In this document: in pieces, positions 13,601 through 24,107 of the stretch
How positions within the stretch are numbered: the stretch's first letter is position 1
How the letters are laid out: each line of letters begins with the position of its first letter
Source of the DNA: Actinernus sp. WN-2022
Lineage: Eukaryota > Cnidaria > Anthozoa > Actiniaria > Actinernidae
DNA: 64,000 bases
NCBI GenBank assembly: GCA_030867875.1
Contig: JAOWCC010001616.1
Coordinates: forward strand, 186,001-250,000
Direction of reading: 5' to 3'
Notes under the pieces: model-generated
The model's database searches: none
What the model was told of the DNA's origin: nothing
What the model saw: only the letters and a program-made list of their open reading frames with translations
Made by a program: the position numbers and the translations under genes

Positions 13601-13746
13601 ATTTGTACTCAATATACAGGAAACTTCCATCGATTAATCTTAATCTACAGGAAGAGAACGTTGTATTGCCGTATTGTGTATCGAAATCCATTACAAGCTC
13701 GAGAAATGGCGCCACATTGACATTTAGGTAACATAAGTAAGTTAAT
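10615..13746 (+). repeat. Higher-order unit A4, six monomers (R-H-F-x-x-V)
   Basis: Anchors 10615, 11137, 11661, 12184, 12702 and 13224 form a 3132-bp unit. The R-H-F start repeats A1 and A2. Two plain monomers then precede a V monomer. The V monomer at 13224 has an altered tail (ACAGATTTTATTGG) and runs straight into an H monomer at 13747 with no intervening R, so the unit boundary on the right is a recombination junction. Confidence 0.78.
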
Positions 13747-16363
13747 GTGTACCTGTTGTCTTTAAAAGCCAGAAAGTCACTTTTCAACATTTTTTCCCCG
13801 ATTTTTGTCAGATCTAGCGGAAAATGCTCATTGTCACTAAGCAAATCGTGACGCCAAACTTCAGGCAAATCACTTGTTCACGAAAAAGTTCGAAATTCTA
13901 CACCCCTCCACTCAAAACACCCTCCCCCCCCCTCCCCCCATAAAATACCTAGAGATCAGGAACTCGTCTTTTTGCCGTTTTCTTGAAAGGGCAAATGACA
14001 GCTACAGATTTTTCTGGCCTTTCTAGCCTATAATTTACTTGTGTTGTGTTAGATCTATCCCATAATTTCTTTATTGGAGAGCTAGAGGTTTGGGTTTGGT
14101 TAGAAAAAGGCCATTTTCTGGTATTTGTACTCAATATACAGGAAACTTCCCTCGATTAATCTTAATCTACAGGAATAGAACGTTGTATTGCCGTATAGTG
14201 CATCGAAATCCATTACAAGCTCGAGAAATGGCGCCACATTGACATTTAGGTAACATAAGTAAGTTAATGTGTACCTGTTGTCTTCAAAAGCCAGAAAGTC
14301 ACTTTTCAACTTTTTTCCCCCGATTTTTGTCAGACCTAGCGGAAAATGCTCATTGTCACTAAGCAAATCGTCACGCCAAACTTCAGGCAAATCGGTTGTT
14401 CACGAAAAAGTTCGAAATTCCACACCCCTCCACTCAAAACACCCCCCCCCCCCCCTCCCCCCATAAAATACCTAGAGATCAGGAACTCGTCTTTTTGCCG
14501 TTTTCTTGAAAGGGCAAATGACAGCTAAAGATTTTTCTGGCCTTTCTAGCCTATAATTTACTTGTGTTGTGTTAGATCTATCCCATAATTTCTTTATTGG
14601 AGAGCTAGAGGTTTGGGTTTGGTTAGAAAAAGGCCATTTTCTGGTATTTGTACTCAATATACAGGAAACGTCCATCGATTAATCTTAATCTACAGGAAGA
14701 GAACGTTGTATTGCCGTATTGTGTATCGAAATCCATTAAAAGCTCGAGAAATGGCGCCACATTGACATTTAGGTAACATAAGTAAGTTAATGTGTACCTG
14801 TTGTCTTTAAAAGCCAGAAAGTCACTTTTCAACTTTTTCCCCCCGATTTTTGTCAGACCTAGCGGAAAATGCTCATTGTCACTAAGCAAATCGTCACGCC
14901 AAACTTCAGGCAAATCGGTTGTTCACGAAAAAGTTCGAAATTCTACACCCCTCCACTCAAAACACCCTCCCCCCCCCCCCCTCCTCCCCCCATAAAATAC
15001 CTAGAGATCAGGAAGTCGTCTTTTTGCCGTTTTCTTGAAAGGGCAAATGACAGCTAAAGATTTTTCTGGCCTTTCTAGCCTATAATTTACTTGTGTTGTG
15101 TTAGATCTATCCCATAATTTCTTTATTGGAGAGCTAGAGGTTTGGGTTTGCTTAGAAAAAGGCCATTTTCTGGTATTTGTACTCAATATACAGGAAACGT
15201 CCATCGATTAATCTTAATCTACAGGAATAGAACGTTGTATTGCCGTATAGTGCATCGAAATCCATTAAAAGCTCGAGAAATGGCGCCACATTGACATTTA
15301 GGTAAGATAAGTAAGTTAATGTGTACCTGGTGTCTTTAAAAGCCAGAAAGTCACTTTTCAACTTTTTCCCCCCGATTTCTGTCAGACCTAGCGGAAAATG
15401 CTCATTGTCACTAATCAAATCGTCACGCCAAACTTCAGGCAAATCGGTTGTTCACGAAAAAGTTCGAAATTCTACACCCCTCCACTCAAAACACCCTCCC
15501 CCCCCCCCTCCCCCCATAAAATACCTAGAGATCAGGAACTCGTCTTTTTGCCGTTTTCTTGAAAGGGCAAATGACAGCTAAAGATTTTTCTGGCCTTTCT
15601 AGCCTATAATTGACTTGTGTTGTGTTAGATCTATCCCATAATTTCTTTATTGGAGAGCTAGAGGTTTGGGTTTGGTTAGAAAAAGGCCATTTTCTGGTAT
15701 TTGTACTCAACATTCAGGAAACTTCCATCGATTAATCTTAATCTACAGGAAGAGAACGTTGTATTGCCGTATAGTGCATCGAAATCCATTAAAAGCTCGA
15801 GAAATGGCGCCACATTGACATTTAGGTAACATAAGTAAGTTAATGTGTACCTGTTGTCTTTAAAAGCCAGAAAGTCACTTTTCAACTTTTTTTCCCCGAT
15901 TTTTGTCAGACCTAGCGGAAAATGCTCATTGTCACTAAGCAAATCGTCACGCCAAACTTCAGGCAAATCGGTTGTTCACGAAAAAGTTCGAAATTCTACA
16001 CCCCTCCACTCAAAACACCCCCCCCCCTCCCCCCATAAAATACCTAGAGATCAGGAACTCGTCTTTTTGCCGTTTTCTTGAAAGGGCAAATGACAGCTAA
16101 AGATTTTTCTGGCCTTTCTAGCCTATAACTTACTTGTGTTGTGTTAGATCTATCCCATAATTTCTTTATTGGAGAGCTAGAGGTTTGGGTTTGGTTAGAA
16201 AAAGGCCATTTTCTGGTATTTGTACTCAATATACAGGAAACTTCCATCGATTAATCTTAATCTACAGGAAGAGAACGTTGTATTGCCGTATAGTGCATCG
16301 AAATCCATTAAAAGGTCGAGAAATGGCGCCACATTGACATTTAGGTAACATAAGTAAGTTAAT
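13747..16363 (+). repeat. Satellite block A5, five monomers (H, h-like, x, V, x)
   Basis: Anchors 13747, 14269, 14792, 15321 and 15845. The H monomer is followed by a GTCTTCAAAAG monomer, a plain one whose tail has GGGTTTGCTTAG, a V monomer and another plain one. The part from 13747 to about 15581 recurs at 47591-49421 with the same subtype order and the same rare marks, including TTCCCTCGATT (which removes the ClaI site) and GGGTTTGCTTAG. The offset is about 33.84 kb. Confidence 0.82.
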
Positions 16364-18986
16364 GTGTACCTGTTGTCTTTAAAAGCCAGAAAGTCACTTT
16401 TCAACATTTTTTCCCCGATTTTTGTCAGACCTAGCGGAAAACGCTCATTGTCACTAAGCAAATCGTCACGCCAAACTTCAGGCAAATCGGTTGTTCACGA
16501 AAAAGTTCGAAATTCTACACCCCTCCACTCAAAACACCCCCCCCCCCTCCCCCCATAAAATACCTAGAGATCAGGAACTCGTCTTTTTGCCGTTTTCTTG
16601 AAAGGGCAAATGACAGCTAAAGATTTTTCTGGCCTTTCTAGCCTATAACTTACTTGTGTTGTGTTAGATCTATCCCATAATTTCTTTATTGGAGAGCTAG
16701 AGGTTTGGGTTTGGTTAGAAAAAGGCCATTTTCTGGTATTTTTACTCAATATACAGGAAACTTCCATTGATTAATCTTAATCTACAGGAAGAGAACGTTG
16801 TATTGCCGTATAGTGCATCGAAATCCATTAAAAGCTCGAGAAATGGCGCCACATTGACATTTAGGTAACATAAGTAAGTTAATGTGTACCTGTTGCCTTT
16901 AAAAGCCAGAAAGTCACTTTTCAACTTTTTTTCCCCGATTTTTGTCAGACCTAGCGGAAAATGCTCATTGTCACTAAGCAAATCGTCACGCCAAACTTCA
17001 GGCAAATCGGTTGTTCACGAAAAAGTTCGAAATTCTACACCCCTCCACTCAAAACACCCTCCCCCCCCCCTCCCCCCATAAAATACCTAGAGATCAGGAA
17101 CTCGTCTTTTTGCCGTTTTCTTGAAAGGGCAAATGACAGCTAAAGATTTTTCTGGCCTTTCTAGCCTATAATTGACTTGTGTTGTGTTAGATCTATCCCA
17201 TAATTTCTTTATTGGAGAGCTAGAGGTTTGGGTTTGGTTAGAAAAAGGCCATTTTCTGGTATTTGTACTCAATATACAGGAAACTTCCATCGATTAATCT
17301 TAATCTACAGGAAGAGAACGTTGTATTGCCGTATAGTGCATCGAAATCCATTAAAAGGTCGAGAAATGGCGCCACATTGACATTTAGGTAACATAAGTAA
17401 GTTAATGTGTACCTGTTGTCTTTAAAAGCCAGAAAGTCACTTTTCAACATTTTTTCCCCGATTTTTGTCAGACCTAGCGGAAAACGCTCATTGTCACTAA
17501 GCAAATCGTCACGCCAAACTTCAGGCAAATCGGTTGTTCCCGAAAAAGTTCGAAATTCTACACCCCTCCACTCAAAAGACCCTCCCCCCCCTCCCCCCTC
17601 CCCCCATAAAATACCTAGAGATCAGGAACTCGTCTTTTTGCCGTTTTCTTGAAAGGGCAAATGACAGCTAAAGATTTTTCTGGCCTTTCTAGCCTATAAT
17701 TTACTTGTGTTGTGGTAGATCTATCCCATAATTTCTTTATTGGAGAGCTAGAGGTTTGGGTTTGGTTAGAAAAAGGCCATTTTCTGGTATTTGTACTCAA
17801 CATACAGGAAACTTCCATCGATTAATCTTAATCTACAGGAAGAGAACGTTGTATTGCCGTATAGTGCATCGAAATCCATTAAAAGCTCGAGAAATGGCGC
17901 CACATTGACATTTAGGTAACATAAGTAAGTTAATGTGTACCTGTTGTCTTTAAAAGCCAGAAAGTCACTTTTCAACTTTTTTTCCCCGATTTTTGTCAGA
18001 CTTAGCGGAAAATGCTCATTGTCACTAAGCAAATCGTCACGCCAAACTTCAGGCAAATCGGTTGTTCACGAAAAAGTTCGAAATTCTACACCCCTCCACT
18101 CAAAACACCCTCCCCCCCCCCCTCCCCCCATAAAATACCTAGAGATCAGGAACTCGTCTTTTTGCCGTTTTCTTGAAAGGGCAAATGACAGCTAAAGATT
18201 TTTCTGGCCTTTCTAGCCTATAATTGACTTGTGTTGTGTTAGATCTATCCCATAATTTCTTTATTGGAGGGCTAGAGGTTTGGGTTTGGTTAGAAAAAGG
18301 CCATTTTCTGGTATTTGTACTCAATATACAGGAAACTTCCATCGATTAATCTTAATCTACAGGAAGAGAACGTTGTATTGCCGTATAGTGCATCGAAATC
18401 CATTAAAAGGTCGAGAAATGGCGCCACATTGACATTTAGGTAACATAAGTAAGTTAATGTGTACCTGTTGTCTTTAAAAGCCAGAAAGTCACTTTTCAAC
18501 ATTTTTTCCCCGATTTTTGTCAGACCTAGCGGAAAACGCTCATTGTCACTAAGCAAATCGTCACGCCAAACTTCAGGCAAATCGGTTGTTCCCGAAAAAG
18601 TTCGAAATTCTACACCCCTCCACTCAAAAGACCCTCCCCCCCCTCCCCCCTCCCCCCATAAAATACCTAGAGATCAGGAACTCGTCTTTTTGCCGTTTTC
18701 TTGAAAGGGCAAATGACAGCTAAAGATTTTTCTGGCCTTTCTAGCCTATAATTTACTTGTGTTGTGGTAGATCTATCCCATAATTTCTTTATTGGAGAGC
18801 TAGAGGTTTGGGTTTGGTTAGAAAAAGGCCATTTTCTGGTATTTGTACTCAACATACAGGAAACTTCCATCGATTAATCTTAATCTACAGGAAGAGAACG
18901 TTGTATTGCCGTATAGTGCATCGAAATCCATTAAAAGCTCGAGAAATGGCGCCACATTGACATTTAGGTAACATAAGTAAGTTAAT
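16364..18986 (+). repeat. Satellite block A6, five monomers ending in a duplicated dimer (K-x-P'-L-P')
   Basis: Anchors 16364, 16884, 17407, 17935 and 18459. Monomers 16364, 17407 and 18459 share GGAAAACGCTC, and their upstream sequence has AAAAGGTCGAG, which removes the XhoI site. The last two also carry GTTCCCGAAAA, CAAAAGACC and the three-run C tract (P'). Monomer 17935 has CAGACTTAGCGG (L). The P'-L pair beginning at 17407 repeats from 18459 at a 1052-bp offset, a local dimer duplication. Confidence 0.82.
17584..17605 (-). other. Three-run C tract of P-type monomers (8 C, 6 C, 6 C)
   Basis: P and P' monomers have three C runs separated by single T bases, where other monomers usually have two. 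The same layout occurs at 10087, 18459, 37496 and 50736. At 53881 the first separator is A in place of T. Confidence 0.75.
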
Positions 18987-19007
18987 GTGTACCTGTTGTC
19001 TTTAAAA

Positions 19008-19238
19008 AGTGAACAAGTCCAAGGACTACAGAAAAGCTGATCAAACAACGTATATATTGATAATCTAACAATATTTCGGCTGGCCAAACCAGCCTTCTTC
19101 AGGTCACTAGATCTTACAAGTGAATAATATTTCACAATGGTAAGTAAAAATATAAAAACGTTATTACACAACATATGAGAGGGAAAAGGAAATGACGTAA
19201 ATAGAATAACCCTCGAAAAAATACATATAAAATACATA
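19008..19238. mobile_element. Single 231-bp insert, possible Penelope-like retroelement fragment
   Basis: Sequence unrelated to the satellite lies between two copies of TAAAA (19003-19007 and 19239-19243), a likely 5-bp target duplication. One end starts AGTGAACAAGTCC. The other ends in a short AT-rich repeat containing ATACATATAAA twice. On the minus strand the core reads CTGAAGAAGGCTGG followed by CCAGCCGAAATATTG. From general knowledge, Penelope-like elements carry hammerhead motifs with CTGANGA and GAAA cores, so a truncated member is my best guess. A short non-autonomous element of another class is the alternative. There are no terminal inverted repeats and no coding capacity. A 139-codon minus-strand frame crosses it, but half of that frame is satellite. 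Confidence 0.65.
19053..19102 (-). other. Hammerhead-ribozyme-like fold inside the 19-kb insert
   Basis: Read on the minus strand from 19102 to 19053. CUGAAGA (19102-19096) matches the CUGANGA core. One extra A follows (19095). GGCUGG (19094-19089) pairs perfectly with CCAGCC (19083-19078) as stem II. GAAA (19077-19074) follows. AUAUUG (19074-19069) pairs with CAAUAU (19059-19054) as a six-pair stem III, and a U then A sits at the expected cleavage position (19054-19053). Against this, the extra A is not canonical, and the two positions next to the core that should form stem I do not pair. It may be a decayed or inactive ribozyme, or a chance structure. Confidence 0.35.
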
Positions 19239-19590
19239 TAAAAGCCAGAAAGTCACTTTTCAACTTTTTTTCCCCGATTTTTGTCAGACTTAGCGGAAAA
19301 TGCTCATTGTCACTAAGCAAATCGTCACGCCAAACTTCAGGCAAATCGGTTGTTCACGAAAAAGTTCGAAATTCCACACCCCTCCACTCAAAGCACTCTC
19401 CCCCCCCCCCCCTCCCCCCATAAAATACCTAGAGATCAGGAACTCGTCTTTTTGCCGTTTTCTTGAAAGGGCAAATGACAGCTAAAGATTTTTCTGGCCT
19501 TTCTAGCCTATAATTTATTTGTGTTGTGTTAGATCTATCCCATAATTTCTTTATTGGAGAGCTAGAGGTTTGGGTTTGGTTAGAAAAAGG

Positions 19591-19788
19591 CCATTTTCTG
19601 GTATTTGTACTCAATATACAGCAAACTTCCATCGATTAATCTTAATCTACAGGAAGAGAACGTTGTATTGCCGTATAGTGCATCGAAATCCATTTTCTGG
19701 TATTTGTACTCAATATACAGCAAACTTCCATCGATTAATCTTAATCTACAGGAAGAGAACGTTGTATTGCCGTATAGTGCATCGAAAT
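19591..19788 (+). repeat. 99-bp internal tandem duplication, copy 1 (type 1)
   Basis: The segment from CCATTTTCTGG through ATCGAAAT occurs twice in tandem (19591-19689 and 19690-19788), followed by a third CCATT at 19789. In normal monomers CCATT occurs at both ends of this segment, so a 5-bp microhomology exchange explains the duplication. Both halves carry CAGCAAAC. It joins an L-type monomer to the a monomer of the first a-i unit. Confidence 0.95.
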
Positions 19789-20020
19789 CCATTAAAAGCT
19801 CGAGAAATGGCGCCACATTGACATTTAGGTAACATAAGTAAGTTAATGTGTACCTGTTGTCTTTAAAAGCCAGAAAGTCACTTTTCAACTTTTCCCCCCC
19901 GATTTTTGTCAGACCTAGCGGAAAATGCTCATTGTCACTAAGCAAATCGTCACGCCAAACTTCAGGCAAATCGGTTGTTCACGAAAAAGTTCGAAATTCT
20001 ACACCCCTCCACTCAAAACA

Positions 20021-20030
20021 CCCTCCCCCC
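20021..20030 (-). other. Shortest C tract class (CCCTCCCCCC)
   Basis: The a monomers and some d monomers have only one six-C run, which mainly accounts for their short 512-bp spacing. The long first run seems to have been lost once in each subtype and then spread with the unit. Confidence 0.75.
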
Positions 20031-23000
20031 ATAAAATACCTAGAGATCAGGAACTCGTCTTTTTGCCGTTTTCTTGAAAGGGCAAATGACAGCTAAAGAT
20101 TTTACTGGCCTTTCTAGCCTATAATTTACTTGTGTTGTGTTAGATCTATCCCATAATTTCTTTATTGGAGAGCTAGAGGTTTGGGTTTGGTTAGAAAAAG
20201 GCCATTTTCTGGTATTTGTACTCAATATACAGGAAACTTCCATCCATTAATCTTAATCTACAGGAAGAGAACGTTGTATTGCCGTATAGTGCATCGAAAT
20301 CCATTAAAAGCTCGAGAAGTGGCGCCACATTGACATTTAGGTAACATAAGTAAGTTAATGTGTACCTGTTGTCTTTAAAAGCCAGAAAGTCACTTTTCAA
20401 CATTTTTTCCCCGATTTTTGTCAGACCTAGCGGAAAACGCTCATTGTCACTAAGCAAATCGCCACGCCAAACTTCAGGCAAATCGGTTGTTCACGAAAAA
20501 GTTCGAAATTCTACACCCCTCCACTCAAAACACCCTCCCCCCCCCTCCCCCCATAAAATACCTAGAGATCAGGAACTCGTCTTTTTGCCGTTTTCTTGAA
20601 AGGGCAAATGACAGCTAAAGATTTTTCTGGCCTTTCTAGCCTATAATTTACTTGTGTTGTGTTAGATCTATCCCATAATTTCTTTATTGGAGAGCTAGAG
20701 GTTTGGGTTTGGTTAGAAAAAGGCCATTTTCTGGTATTTGTACTCAATATACAGGAAACTTCCATCGATTAATCTTAATCTACAGGAAGAGAACGTTGTA
20801 GTGCCGTATAGTGCATCGAAATCCATTAAAAGCTCGAGAAATGGCGCCACATTGACATTTAGGTAACATAAGTAAGTTAATGTGTACCTGTTGTCTTTAA
20901 AAGCCAGAAAGTCACTTTTCAACTTTTTCCCCCCGATTTTTGTCAGACCTAGCGGAAAATGCTCATTGTCACTAAGCAAATCGTCACGCCAAACTTCAGG
21001 CAAATCGGTTGTTCACGAAAAAGTTCGAAATTCCACACCCCTCCACTCAAAACACCCCCCCCCCCCCCTCCCCCCATAAAATACCTAGAGATCAGGAACT
21101 CGCCTTTTTGCCGTTTTCTTGAAAGGGCAAATGACAGCTAAAGATTTTTCTGGCCTTTCTAGCCTATAATTTACTTGTGTTGTGTTAGATCTATCCCATA
21201 ATTTCTTTATTGGAGAGCTAGAGGTTTGGGTTTGGTTAGAAAAAGGCCATTTTCTGGTATTTGTACTCAATATACAGGAAACGTCCATCGATTAATCTTA
21301 ATCTACAGGAAGAGAACGTTGTATTGCCGTATTGTGCATCGAAATCCATTAAAAGCTCGAGAAATGGCGCCACATTGACATTTAGGTAACATAAGTAAGT
21401 TAATGTGTACCTGTTGTCTTTAAAAGCCAGAAAGTCACTGTTCAACTTTTTTTCCCCGATTTCTGTCAGACCTAGCGGAAAATGCTCATTGCCACTAAGC
21501 AAATCGTCACGCCAAACTTCAGGCAAATCGGTTGTTCACGAAAAAGTTCGAAATTCTACACCCCTCCACTCAAAACACCCTCCCCCCATAAAATACCTAG
21601 AGATCAGGAACTCGTCTTTTTGCCGTTTTTTTGAAACGGCAAATGACAGCTAAAGATTTTTCTGGCCTTTCTAGCCTATAATTTACTTGGGTTGTGTTAG
21701 ATCTATCCCATAATTTCTTTATTGGAGAGCTAGAGGTTTGGGTTTGGTTAGAAAAAGGCGATTTTCTTGTATTTGTACTCAATATACAGGAAACTTCCAT
21801 CGATTAATCTTAATCTACAGGAAGAGAACGTTGTATTGCCGTATAGTGCATCGAAATCCATTAAAAGCTCGAGAAATGGCGCCACATTGACATTTAGGTA
21901 ACATAAGTAAGTTAATGTGTACCTGTTTTCTTTAAAAGCCAGAAAGTCACTTTTCAACTTTTTCCCCCCGATTTTTGTCAGACCTAGCGGAAAATGCTCA
22001 TTGTCACTAAGCAAATCGTCACGCCAAACTTCAGGCAAATCGGTTGTTCACGAAAAAGTTCGAAATTCTACACCCATCCACTCAAAACACCCTCCCCCCC
22101 CCCCCTCCCCCCATAAAATACCTAGAGATCAGGAACTCGTCTTTTTGCCGTTTTCTTGAAATGGCAAATGACAGTTAAGATTTTTCTGGCCTTTCTAACC
22201 TATAATTTACTTGTGTTGTGTTAGATCTATCCCATAATTTCTTTATTGGAGAGCTAGAGGTTTGGGTTTGGTTAGAAAAAGGCCATTTTCTGGTATTTGT
22301 ACTCAATATACAGTAAACTTCCATCGATTAATCTTAATCTACAGGAAGAGAACGTTGTATTGCCGTATAGTGCATCGAAATCCATTAAAAGCTCGAGAAA
22401 TGGCGCCATATTGACATTTAGGTAACATAAGTAAGTTAATGTGTACCTGTTGTCTTTAAAAGCCAGAAAGTCACTTTTCAACATTTTTTCCCCGATTTTT
22501 GTCAGACCTAGCGGAAATCGCTCATTGTCACTAAGCAAATCGTCACGCCAAACTTCAGGCAAATCGGTTGTTCACGAAAAAGTTCGAAATTCTACACCCC
22601 TCCACTCAAAACACCCTCCCCCCCTCCTCCCCCCATAAAATACCTAGAGATCAGGAACTCGTCTTTTTGCCGTTTCCTTGAAAGGGCAAATGACAGCTAA
22701 AGATTTTTCTGGCCTTTCTAGCCTATAATTTACTTGTGTTGTGTTAGATCTATCCCATAATTTCTTTATTGGAGAGCTAGAGGTTTGGGTTTGGTTAGAA
22801 AAAGGCCATTTTCTGGTATTTTTACTCAATATACAGCAAACTTCCATCGAGTAATCTTAATCTACAGGAAGAGAACGTTGTATTGCCGTATAGTGCATCG
22901 AAATCCATTAAAAGCTCGAGAAATGGCGCCACATTGACATTTAGGTAACATAAGTAAGTTAATGTGTACCTGTTGTCTTTAAAAGCCAGAAAGTCACTTT

Positions 23001-23850
23001 TCAACATTTTTTCCCCGATTTTTGTCAGACCTAGCGGAAAATGCTCATTGTCACTAAGCAAATCGTCACGCCAAACTTCAGGCAAATCGGTTGTTCACGA
23101 AAAAGTTCGAAATTCTACACCCCTCCACTCAAAACACCCTCCCCCCCCCTCCCCCCATAAAATACCTAGAGATCAGGAACTCGTCTTTTTGCCGTTTTCT
23201 TGAAAGGGCAAATGACAGCTAAAGATTTTTCTGGCCTTTCTAGCCTATAATTTACTTGTGTTGTGTTAGATCTATCCCATAATTTCTTTATTGGAGAGCT
23301 AGAGGTTTGGGTTTGGTTAGAAAAAGGCCATTTTCTGGTATTTGTACTCAATATACAGGAAACTTCCAGCGATTAATCTTAATCTACAGGAAGAGAACGT
23401 TGTATTGCCGTATAGCGTATCGAAATCCATTACAAGCTCGAGAAATGGCGCCACATTGACATTTAGGTAACATAAGTAAGTTAATGTGTACCTGTTGTCT
23501 TCAAAAGCCAGAAAGTCACTTTTCAACTTTTTCCCCCCGATTTTTGTCAGACCTAGCGGAAAATGCTCATTGTCACTAAGCAAATCGTCACGCCAAACTT
23601 CAGGCAAATCGGTTGTTCACGAAAAAGTTCGAAAATCTACACCCCTCCACTCAAAACACCCCCCCCCCCTCCTCCCCCCATAAAATACCTAGAGATCAGG
23701 AACTCGTCTTTTTGCCGTTTTCTTGAAAGGGCAAATGACAGCTAAAGATTTTTCTGGCCTTTCTAGCCTATAATTTACTTGTGTTGTGTTAGATCTATCC
23801 CATAATTTCTTTATTGGAGAGCTAGAGGTTTGGGTTTGGTTAGACAAAGG

Positions 23851-24048
23851 CCATTTTCTGGTATTTGTACTCAATATACAGGAAACTTCCATCGATTAAT
23901 CTTAATCTACAGGAAGAGAACGTTGTATTGCCGTATAGTGCATCGAAATCCATTTTCTGGTATTTGTACTCAATATACAGTAAACTTCCATCGATTAATC
24001 TTAATCTACAGGAAGAGAACGTTGTATTGCCGTATAGTGCATCGAAAT
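23851..24048 (+). repeat. 99-bp internal tandem duplication, copy 2 (type 2)
   Basis: Same arrangement as at 19591, but the first half carries CAGGAAAC and the second CAGTAAAC, and the left flank is an i-type tail with TTAGACAAAGG. It marks the boundary between units B1 and B2. Confidence 0.95.
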
Positions 24049-24107
24049 CCATTAAAAGCTCGAGAAATGGCGCCACATTGACATTTAGGTAACATAAGTA
24101 AGTTAAT

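Larger units (their letters stand above)
18987..19847 (+). repeat. L-type monomer broken by a foreign insert and carrying the 99-bp duplication
   Basis: This 861-bp interval is one monomer plus two additions. A 236-bp gain (insert plus one target copy) sits after CTTTAAAA at about 19008, and the 99-bp internal duplication lies at 19591-19788. The monomer has the CAGACTTAGCGG, AAAGCACTC and TTTATTTGTG marks of the L subtype. The matching monomer at 54933-55555 is 623 bp long, with the 99-bp duplication but no insert. Confidence 0.9.
19848..24107 (+). repeat. Higher-order unit B1, eight monomers (a-b-c-d-e-f-g-h/i)
   Basis: Anchors 19848, 20360, 20882, 21405, 21917, 22441, 22964 and 23486; 4260 bp. 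Marks are: a, CAACTTTTCCCCCCC and a short C tract; b, upstream GAGAAGTGGCGCC plus AAATCGCCACG; d, GTCACTGTTC and ATTGCCACTAAG; e, CATCCACTC and TTCTAACC; f, GGAAATCGCTC and upstream CAGTAAAC; g, upstream TATTTTTACTC. The last monomer starts as h (GTCTTCAAAAG) and ends as i (CGAAAATCTAC and TTAGACAAAGG), so an h-i crossover removed one monomer. Positions match unit B4 at an offset of 35706-35709 bp as far as the h anchor. Confidence 0.9.

Noticed and set aside
18818..19237. 139-codon minus-strand frame across the 19-kb insert
   Set aside because: Part is satellite and part is the insert; the insert part is too short to be an intact retroelement protein domain.
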